Source: Alphaproteobacteria bacterium (GTDB lineage Bacteria > Pseudomonadota > Alphaproteobacteria > Micavibrionales > Micavibrionaceae). From it: a DNA stretch of 64,000 nucleotides. The DNA is taken from the NCBI GenBank assembly GCA_020445145.1, contig JAGRHC010000023.1, forward strand, positions 1-64,000, in the 5' to 3' direction. Within the stretch, counting starts at the first letter, position 1, and the number at the start of each line of letters is the position of its first letter. Shown piece after piece: positions 26,652-34,410 of the stretch. The notes beneath the pieces are model-generated. The model was not told the DNA's origin and ran no database searches. It saw only the letters and a list, made by a program, of their open reading frames with translations. The translations under genes were made by a program, and so were the position numbers.

Positions 26652-28862
26652 TTAATTTTCTAGATCAATAACAATACGGCTACCGTTCCCAATATTCTGC
26701 TTAAGGGACATGACCCTCATAATAGCAGACTTCTTCTTAAGCCGAACCTCAAGCACAGTCCCTTTCCCATCCTGAGATGGCCGGGCAACATAAGACCCCA
26801 GCAAACTCCCCTGCCCTAATCGTGAAGAATCCGAAACCTCCCAGCCTGTATTAAGCATATCAACTCGCAAGACATTACGAATTTGTTCGATACGCGCCGT
26901 AAAAGGAACCGCCGCCGTAACATCAAGCACAAGGCGTGTCCGCCCTTTATGCTCACCACTCCGCAATGCCGTAACATTCGCAGAACCTCGACCACTTACA
27001 TTTTTGTAAACCGGAGGCTTAACGGGAACCGGAACAGCAGAAACAGATTTCTCTTCTGCCTGCTTCTTATCATCAGATGAAAATAAAGAAGAAAAGAAAT
27101 TACCTTTTCCGGAAACTTTCTTTTCCTTTGAAACAGCTTGAGGTTTTCCAGCAGGCAACGGTTTTGATTTCAAAGCGGCCTCAGCATAAACATTAGAAGC
27201 CAGCTCAGAGGAGTCTTTGGAAGAAGCACCGGACTGAGCAGAAACAACGTTTACGCTTTCCTCTTCTTCACCCTTATCGGAATTAAACAAAGATTTAAAT
27301 GCCCCGAGCAAATCCGTCCCGACGACTTTATGTCCGGGCGTAACAACGGCACGCTCAGTAACATCACCGCCCATCTCGGCATACTCTTTTAACCCCTTAC
27401 CCGGCTTAACGCCTTGTGGCTCCATCAACAAAACACGAAATGTCCCATCCCCACCACTTGGAGCATCAGGAGAAAATCCCGGAGACAACGTTGCCAGCTT
27501 ATCACGACGCGCCGTATTCACTTTTTCGCGCGCAGCTTTATGAGCCTGCTCCGGGTCGAAACTAGGCTCAGTCTCAACCATATGCCAGTTCCCCTCGGCA
27601 TTCAAAAGTGCCTCCGAAGGCACCCTCTTTGCCGGCGGCGGCGACTCAACGACCGGAATCTCAGTAAATAAAGTCATCCCGGATTGATCGGATTCCGACG
27701 AAACACAAGCGGACATAAACCCAAGACAAACAAACACAAAAGTTAAGAAAGCCAGTTTCCGTCCACTAACCTTGGTCAACGCCAATCGATCCTTACCAAA
27801 AACATACGCAAGCAACTTCACATAACGCTCTTTTCTATATGAAAGCGCCATATGTATAAACAAAAGGGCAATCCACGCAATAGTCAAAATCACCTGAGGC
27901 ACCCCAACCAACAGACCGATATATCCAAAGGCACCCATAAAAAAGCCGATCGCCATAATCAGGACACTTGTCCGCCCCACGGAAAAACCGGCTTGAATAA
28001 AGTGATGATGAAAATGTCCGCGATCCGGAGAAAATGGATGACGCCCCTCTCGAACCCGCCGATAAAACTGGCCACAAGCATCAAAAATAGGAAGCCCGAT
28101 AATCCATGCCACTGAAATAGGAACCAAAGCCGGTTGTTTTCCCGCACCCATCTTAAGAGCAAACCAGGCAACCAAAAGACCAAGGCACATACTACCGGCA
28201 TCGCCAAGAAAAATATTCGCCCGCGCCTGAAAAGGATGACGCATATTATAGAATAAAAATCCTCCCAACGCCCCAAGCGCCGTACAAAGCCCGAGAAGAT
28301 ATTGTAAATCCCCTGCCATCGCGGCCGCCACAGCAAACCATCCAAGAATAACGGCAGTCTTACCACCTGCCAGACCATCAAGCCCATCCATCAGATTAAT
28401 CGCATTGATCAAAAGCACAGTCGCAATAACACAAAACGGAAATGCAATCGCATCAATCCCGAAAAGACCATACCCGAAAAGATTGCCAAGATTACCAAGC
28501 CGCGCTCCGCCGAACCCTACGATAATACCTGCCGCAAGAAATTGCGCCGCAAACTTGATCCAGGGATTAACATGACGTCGATCATCAAAAGCCCCGACGA
28601 CGAGCAAAATAATCAACCCAGTAAAAAGAGCCCAATTCGTCTCAAGTTTCATTCCCGACAAATAACCGATAACGATAAAAACAGGAAAAAGAACCAGCCC
28701 GCCAATCGGAGGGACAGCTTCCTCATGCTGCTTCCTCCCTCCCGGAGTATCGACAAACCCAACCCGAAGAGCGACAGCACAAAAAATCGGAACCATAAAA
28801 AGTACCGACAAAAAAGCGCAAAAAGGCGCACCAAAAAATGTCAAAAATTCCTGAGCCGACAT
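26652..28862 (-). CDS. WecA-type glycosyl-1-phosphate transferase fused to AMIN-like domain
   Basis: The first 365 residues are a MraY/WecA-family polytopic transferase that links a sugar-1-phosphate to undecaprenyl phosphate. Motifs: FVDTPGGRKQHEEAVPPIGG, GAFDDRRHVNPWIKFAAQ, NAINLMDGLDGLAGG, NIFLGDAGSMCLG and the RGHFHHHF loop. At about 375-400 comes an extra hydrophobic segment with a lipobox-like end (GFMSAC). About 230 low-complexity residues follow, then an AMIN-like beta domain (about 640-736: TRLVLDVTAAVPFTARIEQIRNVLRVDML ... GSRIVIDLEN). A normal WecA is about half this length. The C-terminal half looks like a lipoprotein fused after the transferase. No ribosome site is evident. It is the last leftward gene before the alginate locus. 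Confidence 0.85.
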   Translation of the reverse strand: MSAQEFLTFFGAPFCAFLSVLFMVPIFCAVALRVGFVDTPGGRKQHEEAVPPIGGLVLFPVFIVIGYLSGMKLETNWALFTGLIILLVVGAFDDRRHVNPWIKFAAQFLAAGIIVGFGGARLGNLGNLFGYGLFGIDAIAFPFCVIATVLLINAINLMDGLDGLAGGKTAVILGWFAVAAAMAGDLQYLLGLCTALGALGGFLFYNMRHPFQARANIFLGDAGSMCLGLLVAWFALKMGAGKQPALVPISVAWIIGLPIFDACGQFYRRVREGRHPFSPDRGHFHHHFIQAGFSVGRTSVLIMAIGFFMGAFGYIGLLVGVPQVILTIAWIALLFIHMALSYRKERYVKLLAYVFGKDRLALTKVSGRKLAFLTFVFVCLGFMSACVSSESDQSGMTLFTEIPVVESPPPAKRVPSEALLNAEGNWHMVETEPSFDPEQAHKAAREKVNTARRDKLATLSPGFSPDAPSGGDGTFRVLLMEPQGVKPGKGLKEYAEMGGDVTERAVVTPGHKVVGTDLLGAFKSLFNSDKGEEEESVNVVSAQSGASSKDSSELASNVYAEAALKSKPLPAGKPQAVSKEKKVSGKGNFFSSLFSSDDKKQAEEKSVSAVPVPVKPPVYKNVSGRGSANVTALRSGEHKGRTRLVLDVTAAVPFTARIEQIRNVLRVDMLNTGWEVSDSSRLGQGSLLGSYVARPSQDGKGTVLEVRLKKKSAIMRVMSLKQNIGNGSRIVIDLEN

Positions 28863-29197
28863 AGGGACGAATACGACCTTATAAATTCTAACCTAATTTT
28901 CCTGACTAGCCCGAAGACTAGCACACTTAGAGGCCACCTGCAGACGTTTTTTTGAGTCGAAACATTTCATGCACACAAGGACAGGAAGAATAAAAAAGTA
29001 AACTTTTTAAGGAAAAAAAAGAAAAAAACTTATGTCCAATGAAAAAATATTTTTCTGAAAAACACAACAAAGCAACCCGAAAGAGAATCACCAGAGAAGA
29101 ACAAAAGATGATTCTGACCATATATACACAAATACCAAAAAAAGAATAGCTATTTTTGTCCAATTTTATCATTTAACAACAACAAACTAATATAGAT

Positions 29198-29226
29198 TTG
29201 ACAACGTACACCTCAAACAATAGGGT
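29198..29226 (+). promoter_or_regulatory. candidate promoter of the RTX epimerase gene
   Basis: TTGACA (29198-29203), 17 bases, TAGGGT (29221-29226). The -35 box is perfect and the -10 box is weak. It would give a 5' leader of about 270 bases that contains several stem-loops. Confidence 0.45.
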
Positions 29227-29334
29227 CAACTCAATAACGGTTTATGTTGCGTAAAAATCTAACACTGAGTTGTCTCAAATTGTTCTCATATTTCATCAAA
29301 GCTTAATTTTTTTCCGATAGCTTGGGTCTATGTT

Positions 29335-29460
29335 AGCAACGCCTAATTTTAGCGTTTGCTGATAAACGGGGCCTGAAACGAAACAGATTTGTACTCCTGT
29401 ACGTGGAAGCGCTGAGCGCGTGAAATCTTCCCCAGCTCCTGAAGATTTCCTGCCCCCGAT
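29335..29460 (+). promoter_or_regulatory. structured 5' leader upstream of the RTX epimerase
   Basis: Stem-loops that can be seen by eye: AGCAACGC/GCGTTTGCT (29335-29360, one bulge), GTAC/GTAC (29391-29402), GCGC/GCGC (29409-29419) and a perfect 9-bp GAAATCTTC/GAAGATTTC (29422-29449). The last three are enclosed by CGGGG (29367-29371) pairing with CCCCG (29454-29458). The shape is a multi-branch junction. I could not match it to a known riboswitch. Confidence 0.4.
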
Positions 29461-29502
29461 AAAAAACGCACATGAACCATACGGAGAAAAGGGAGCAAGT
29501 AT

Positions 29503-31896
29503 ATGTTACTTTTTGATGCAAGAGACTACGGCGCAACGCCGGACGATAACACAGACGATACAGCCGCCATCCAGGCCGCGCTCGATGCAGCGCACGCAGC
29601 CGGCGGCGGTCAGGTTTACCTCGGAGCCGGAACATACACCATTTCAGGCACGGGCAAAGCGTCAGACGGCGGCCTGAACATCTACAGCAACACAGAATTC
29701 TACGGCGACGGTATGGGGCAAACCATCCTGAAGCTGGCAGACGGCTGGTCAGATAAAATCTCCGGCCTCGTCCGCACCCCTGTCAACGAGGTTACAGAAA
29801 ACGTAATTATCCGTGACCTGACAATTGACGGCAACCGTGACAACACCACAGCCATGGTCGACGGCCTGATGACGGGCGTACTGCCAGGTAGCTCAGCCTA
29901 CGATAACAACATCTTGATTGAGCGCGTAGAGATCCACGACGTATCCCGCATCGCCTTCAATCCACATGAACAGACACATAACCTCACCATCCGTGACTCA
30001 GTCGCGCACGATAATAGCTGGGACGGCTTCATCGCAGACTTTATCGTAGGTGGTGTCTACGAAGGCAACGTCGCCTACAATAACGACCGCCACGGCTTCA
30101 ACGTCGTCACCCACAGCAATAATGTCGTCCTGAAAGACAACATCGCCTACGACAACGCCGAAAACGGGATTGTCATTCAGCGCGGTGCAGGCAGCCAGAC
30201 CATTGACGGTTGGGAAGACATGCTGAACTTCAATATTCTTGTGGAAAACAATGAGGTGTACGGTAACGGCACAAACGGCATTCTAGTCAAGCAAGCCGAG
30301 TTTGTCCAAATCGTCGGAAACATCATATACGACAACGGTGACGACGGTGTGCAGCTCGAAGGAGCACACGATGTACTCGTCGCAGATAACGCAATTACAG
30401 CCACAATAAACGGCGTGGAAGTACGGGCATACACCGGCAGCCTCGGCGGCCCCGGCGACTCGTACAACAACACCATCATCGATAACATTATCGTCGCCGG
30501 TAAATATGCGTTTGACGAAAACAACAGCACAACACATGACAACGTTTTTGCAGGAAACATTATCGGCGACCAGCCGGTTGACCTGAACCCGGGGACAGTC
30601 CTCCTCGTCTCCAGCGACGGCATCACCTACGAACTCCTTGTCATCACGGCAGACTTCCCGTCAATCTACAGCGGTGAACAACCCGTAACAGATGTCGTCG
30701 TAGACAACACAACAGACACAGTTGTGGACACCCCTGCCGACACAACACAACAACCGTCTTCACAAGCTCAAAAAACCGAGACAACTGTGACAGACACACC
30801 TGTCGACAGCACACCCGTAGAAACCGTCGTTACAAAAGTTGAAAGCCTCTACCTGACAGGAAACGGTGCAGACAATGTGCTCACCGGCGGTGATGGCGAT
30901 GACACGCTCAAAGGCAGAGCCGGTGACGATACCCTCATAGGCGGTAACGGCAACGACTACCTCGAAGGAAACGACGGCAACGACCTCCTCTATGGCGGCC
31001 TCGGCGCAGACACTCTCAAAGGCAGTCAAGGCCTCGACACCTTCGCCTACCACAGCCTTGCCGAAGGCGGAGACACAGTCACTGACTTCAAATATGATGA
31101 AAAAATCGACATCCACGAAGTTCTTGGCGGCGTCAGCGGCTTCGATGCAGACCACGCCTTCGACGATGGCTTCATCCATCTCGTACAGAATGGTGCCGAT
31201 ACCCAGGTCTTTATCGATTTGGACGGTAATTCTGGCAGCGGAAATGCAGAACTTCTGGTCACACTTCTAGCCACAGATGCCCAAAAACTCGGCGACGGAA
31301 ACTTCATCCTGCCTGAGTCCACAGCGACCGAAACCCCTGTTGTAGAAACACCACTCTACGCCGCAGACAGTCTGTTAGACACCGCCGTCAAAGCAGATCC
31401 TTTAGTCCTGATTGGCGACAACAGCAACAACACACTCGTCGGCGACACAGGTGACGATACCCTCAAAGGCCGCCGCGGTGACGATACCTTGCTAGGGGGA
31501 GACGGCGACGATGTACTCTGGGGCAATGACGGCAACGACGTTCTGTACGGCGGTTCCGGCGCAGACTGGATGAAAGGCGGCGATGGCTATGACACATTTG
31601 TCTTCGGTCCGGATGCCATGGATGCCGTCGACACAGTCGCAGACTTCTCCACGGCCAGAGATACGCTGGAACTGAGCGATCTCCTCACCGGCTACGACCC
31701 GCTACACAGCCTGATCGAGGACTTCGTCCAGATCACCCAGAGCGGCAAAAACAGCATCCTGTCCGTCGACACCGATGGCGTGGCAAACGGAACGCAATTT
31801 ACACAAATCGCCATACTCGAAGGAGCCAAAGGACTGGACGTTCAACAACTCCTCGACGATGGAAACCTTGTGATCAACAATTCCAATATAGTTTAA
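29503..31896 (+). CDS. RTX-type extracellular mannuronan C-5 epimerase homologue
   Basis: A 797-residue homologue of the Azotobacter AlgE1-7 epimerases, which convert mannuronate to guluronate in secreted alginate. Residues 1-375 are the parallel beta-helix A-module (LLFDARDYGATPDDNTDDTAAIQAA..., DGNRDNT, PHEQT, NDRHGFNVV). Residues about 449-510 and 630-690 are Ca-binding RTX nonapeptide blocks (GGxGxDxLxG), each followed by a secretion-type beta domain. There is no signal peptide, so type I secretion is expected. By direct alignment with offset +1 to AlgE4, His155, Asp179 and Arg196 match catalytic His154, Asp178 and Arg195, but Asn153 and Ile150 replace Asp152 and Tyr149. Activity is therefore doubtful or altered. 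The ribosome site AAGGGAG precedes the ATG by 8 bases. Confidence 0.9.
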   Translation: MLLFDARDYGATPDDNTDDTAAIQAALDAAHAAGGGQVYLGAGTYTISGTGKASDGGLNIYSNTEFYGDGMGQTILKLADGWSDKISGLVRTPVNEVTENVIIRDLTIDGNRDNTTAMVDGLMTGVLPGSSAYDNNILIERVEIHDVSRIAFNPHEQTHNLTIRDSVAHDNSWDGFIADFIVGGVYEGNVAYNNDRHGFNVVTHSNNVVLKDNIAYDNAENGIVIQRGAGSQTIDGWEDMLNFNILVENNEVYGNGTNGILVKQAEFVQIVGNIIYDNGDDGVQLEGAHDVLVADNAITATINGVEVRAYTGSLGGPGDSYNNTIIDNIIVAGKYAFDENNSTTHDNVFAGNIIGDQPVDLNPGTVLLVSSDGITYELLVITADFPSIYSGEQPVTDVVVDNTTDTVVDTPADTTQQPSSQAQKTETTVTDTPVDSTPVETVVTKVESLYLTGNGADNVLTGGDGDDTLKGRAGDDTLIGGNGNDYLEGNDGNDLLYGGLGADTLKGSQGLDTFAYHSLAEGGDTVTDFKYDEKIDIHEVLGGVSGFDADHAFDDGFIHLVQNGADTQVFIDLDGNSGSGNAELLVTLLATDAQKLGDGNFILPESTATETPVVETPLYAADSLLDTAVKADPLVLIGDNSNNTLVGDTGDDTLKGRRGDDTLLGGDGDDVLWGNDGNDVLYGGSGADWMKGGDGYDTFVFGPDAMDAVDTVADFSTARDTLELSDLLTGYDPLHSLIEDFVQITQSGKNSILSVDTDGVANGTQFTQIAILEGAKGLDVQQLLDDGNLVINNSNIV

Positions 31897-31922
31897 CCCG
31901 TAACATCCTCCACACACACCAG

Positions 31923-31953
31923 ACGCCCCCTCCAACGAGGGGGCGTTTTTTTA
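31923..31953 (+). terminator. intrinsic terminator after the RTX epimerase gene
   Basis: ACGCCCCC and GGGGGCGT form an 8-bp G+C stem with an 8-base loop, followed by seven T. It lies 27 bases after the stop. Confidence 0.92.
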
Positions 31954-31962
31954 TAAACAATA

Positions 31963-31975
31963 GACATTAAATGTC
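31963..31975. promoter_or_regulatory. dyad upstream of algI, possible operator
   Basis: GACAT-TAA-ATGTC is a perfect 5-bp dyad about 78 bases before the algI start and just beyond the terminator. It could be an operator for algI. No regulator is known; chance is possible. Confidence 0.3.
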
Positions 31976-32052
31976 ATAAAAACTGGATTTTTTCACACGC
32001 AACGTATATACACTCCCCTTGGCGTAGAAGGAAAAAACAAACAAGAGAATTC

Positions 32053-33495
32053 ATGGTATTCGCATCCCCGATCTTCCTATTCGTATTTCTCCCGGTGTTT
32101 CTGGCGATTTACTATTTAACGCCCCCACGCGCACGCTCGGCAATCATCCTGATCGCAAGCTCCATATTTTACGCATGGTGGCGTGTAGACTTCCTCGCCC
32201 TCCTCTACGCCATCATCGGCTTTAGCTGGGGCACAGCCCTGCTCATAGACAAATACAGAGATCACAAAAACGCCAAATGGCTTCTGCGCATCGGCGTCAC
32301 AGCAAACCTCCTGACTCTCGGCTATTTCAAATATTGGAACTTCGGCGTCAGCAGCTTCATCGCGCTCATGACAAATATCGGCGTAAACGTTCCCCCGGAA
32401 TTCGCACATGTCATCCTCCCCATAGGAATCTCGTTTTTCGTCTTCCACGCCATCAGCTACATCGTGGACGTCTGGCGCAAGGACACCCCGCCTACCCGCA
32501 ACCTGTTCGACTTCGCCGCCTTCATTACCCTGTTCCCACACCTGATCGCCGGCCCCGTCCTACGCTACAAAGACCTCGCCTGGCAATTCGTCAGCCGGAA
32601 ACATTCCTTCGACCTCTTCTCCGAAGGTTGCTACCGCTTCATGGCCGGCTTTGCCAAAAAGGTCCTGATCGCCGATACCGTCGCCCCACTGGCCGACGCC
32701 GCCTTCGCCCTTGAAAACCCGACCATGGCCGACGCTTGGCTCGGCACCGCCGCCTACACCATCCAGCTCTTTTTCGACTTCGCAGGCTACAGCGAAATGG
32801 CCATCGGTTTGGCCTTAATGATGGGCTTCCGCTTTATCGAGAACTTCAACAACCCCTACATCAGCCGCTCCATCACCGAATTCTGGCGCCGCTGGCACAT
32901 CAGCCTATCCACATGGCTACGCGATTACCTCTACATTCCCTTGGGCGGCAGCCGCAAAGGCCCCGTGCGCACATACATCAACCTGTTCCTGACCATGCTG
33001 CTCGGCGGCCTCTGGCACGGCGCAGCCTGGACCTTCGTCCTCTGGGGCGCATGGCACGGCGCTATATTGGCCATAGAGCGCCTCCTCGGTGTCGACCCGA
33101 ATGCTCCGGCAGGCATCCTCAAACGCGCCACAACAATGAGCATGACCCTCGTCTTCGTGATGATCGGCTGGGTGCTGTTCCGCGCCCCAGACCTCGAAAC
33201 CGCCTTCTCGTTCTATCACGGCATGATCGGCCTCGACGGCATAGCCTTCAGCGATGCCTATATCTGGCAAATCAAAGGCATCCAGATCGCAGCCCTCATC
33301 GGCGGCATCGCCCTCGTCTTCGCCATGCCATGGCTAGAAAGAAAACGGACCCACGTCACCCTGTCCAAAGGCAGCATCGCCATGCAAGCCCACCCGAACG
33401 TCATCGGTCAGGCCCTTGTCTGCGCCCTCTTCGTGATCGCCGTCAGCCGCCTCCTGGCCATGAGCTACTCACCGTTCCTGTATTTTCAGTTTTAA
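32053..33495 (+). CDS. algI: alginate O-acetyltransferase AlgI (MBOAT)
   Basis: A polytopic inner-membrane acyltransferase that moves an acetyl donor across the membrane for alginate O-acetylation with AlgJ, AlgX and AlgF. The MBOAT signature is clear: LGYFKYWNF, PIGISFFVFHAISYIVDVWRKDTPP, FPHLIAGPVLRYKDL, IQLFFDFAGYSEMAIGLALMMGF, and GGLWHGAAWTFVLWGAWHG with the catalytic His. 480 residues, about ten helices; the C-terminus resembles Pseudomonas AlgI. It is set apart from the leftward alginate operon and transcribed rightward. The stop overlaps the converging HExxH gene by 4 bases. Confidence 0.95.
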   Translation: MVFASPIFLFVFLPVFLAIYYLTPPRARSAIILIASSIFYAWWRVDFLALLYAIIGFSWGTALLIDKYRDHKNAKWLLRIGVTANLLTLGYFKYWNFGVSSFIALMTNIGVNVPPEFAHVILPIGISFFVFHAISYIVDVWRKDTPPTRNLFDFAAFITLFPHLIAGPVLRYKDLAWQFVSRKHSFDLFSEGCYRFMAGFAKKVLIADTVAPLADAAFALENPTMADAWLGTAAYTIQLFFDFAGYSEMAIGLALMMGFRFIENFNNPYISRSITEFWRRWHISLSTWLRDYLYIPLGGSRKGPVRTYINLFLTMLLGGLWHGAAWTFVLWGAWHGAILAIERLLGVDPNAPAGILKRATTMSMTLVFVMIGWVLFRAPDLETAFSFYHGMIGLDGIAFSDAYIWQIKGIQIAALIGGIALVFAMPWLERKRTHVTLSKGSIAMQAHPNVIGQALVCALFVIAVSRLLAMSYSPFLYFQF

Positions 33496-34355
33496 GGCTT
33501 CAAAACCGCAGGTGCAGTCGGGAGTGAATACACGTCAGGCTGATGTGCATCATCGCACCATTTAGCGCGCTCTGGATAAGAATTAAGACGTTCAGGAACC
33601 CCCTGACGCCCGAGTTGTAAAGCCTGATCACCATCAACCTGCTTATAAAAATTCATGTAATCATCACGGCGGGGAATAACCCCTTCAGGATACATGGCCT
33701 CAATCGCATGCTCAGATTGCGCAGCACGCATTTCAAAGTCATAAACATAGTTAAATTGAAACTGGTTAAACGCCGTCAATTTTTCAGCTAAGATTTTCTC
33801 CAACTCCCGGCCGGTCATAACATCCCAGCCATTTTGAACAACCAAAGAAATCGTTTCATCTGACATCGCTGGTGTATTGCCCGGTATGCGCTCCTCAGGA
33901 GGCTTACTAATATCTTTCTGATACTGCAAATACTCGTTGAGCGCTTTGATATTAGGATAATCCGGCCATTCCTTTTCAAGACTGACATTAAAGGTGGGAT
34001 CCCCCAGATGGTACAACTCATGCCCAACAACAAGTGCTACGTTATGCTGAACCACACACCCTTTTTCTCGATCAAGCACACCATATCCATGAATCCCGTC
34101 CGGATTAAGATATATCCTGTTAAGACTGCTGAAAGCCTCACCACCTTCAACCCTGGCCCCCAACGCTTTATCTGCAAAAACTATACTGACCGGCTGCGTA
34201 TGAAGTTGATTAGCGGCATGAACACGCTCAGCCAAAAGCGGAACACGCTCAAACATGTTCTGCACAAAAGCCGTCAGACGAGCCTTATCCTCCTCTGAAT
34301 CATAGGGAGAATTAAAACGAAGAACGTAATCTTTCCCGAGTTCTAAATTAGCCAT
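33492..34355 (-). CDS. HExxH putative zinc metallopeptidase, unknown
   Basis: A 287-residue protein without signal peptide or TM helix, so probably cytosolic or an effector. The only motif is NVALVVGHELYHLGDP (about residues 110-125), an HExxH zinc-peptidase helix. Its surroundings (RIYLNPD before, a charged all-alpha C-terminal half) recall M91-like peptidases in layout, but I cannot assign a family. It lies antisense to algI and immediately upstream on the same strand is alg8 (gap 55 bases), so read-through from algD-alg8 ends in it. Start ATG at 34355. No homologue is part of known alginate operons. Confidence 0.7.
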   Translation of the reverse strand: MANLELGKDYVLRFNSPYDSEEDKARLTAFVQNMFERVPLLAERVHAANQLHTQPVSIVFADKALGARVEGGEAFSSLNRIYLNPDGIHGYGVLDREKGCVVQHNVALVVGHELYHLGDPTFNVSLEKEWPDYPNIKALNEYLQYQKDISKPPEERIPGNTPAMSDETISLVVQNGWDVMTGRELEKILAEKLTAFNQFQFNYVYDFEMRAAQSEHAIEAMYPEGVIPRRDDYMNFYKQVDGDQALQLGRQGVPERLNSYPERAKWCDDAHQPDVYSLPTAPAVLKP

Positions 34356-34410
34356 CAAAAATACCCGCTATCTATAGGATATTTTATAGCAACAATATGA
34401 GAAATGCGAA

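Larger units (their letters stand above)
28863..29502. other. AT-rich 640-base intergenic region
   Basis: The left half (to about 29190) is AT-rich with long A runs on the plus strand and no convincing gene; an open frame of 81 codons on the minus strand is Phe/Ser-rich and lacks a ribosome site. The right half holds the candidate promoter and structured leader of the epimerase gene, listed separately. Confidence 0.6.

Noticed and set aside
28927..29172. Possible 81-residue gene upstream of the epimerase
   Set aside because: Phe/Ser-rich translation of an AT-rich tract, no ribosome site, no domain.
29361..29460. c-di-GMP (GEMM) riboswitch upstream of the epimerase
   Set aside because: The conserved GEMM core sequences and tetraloop/receptor elements are not present, although the region is structured.
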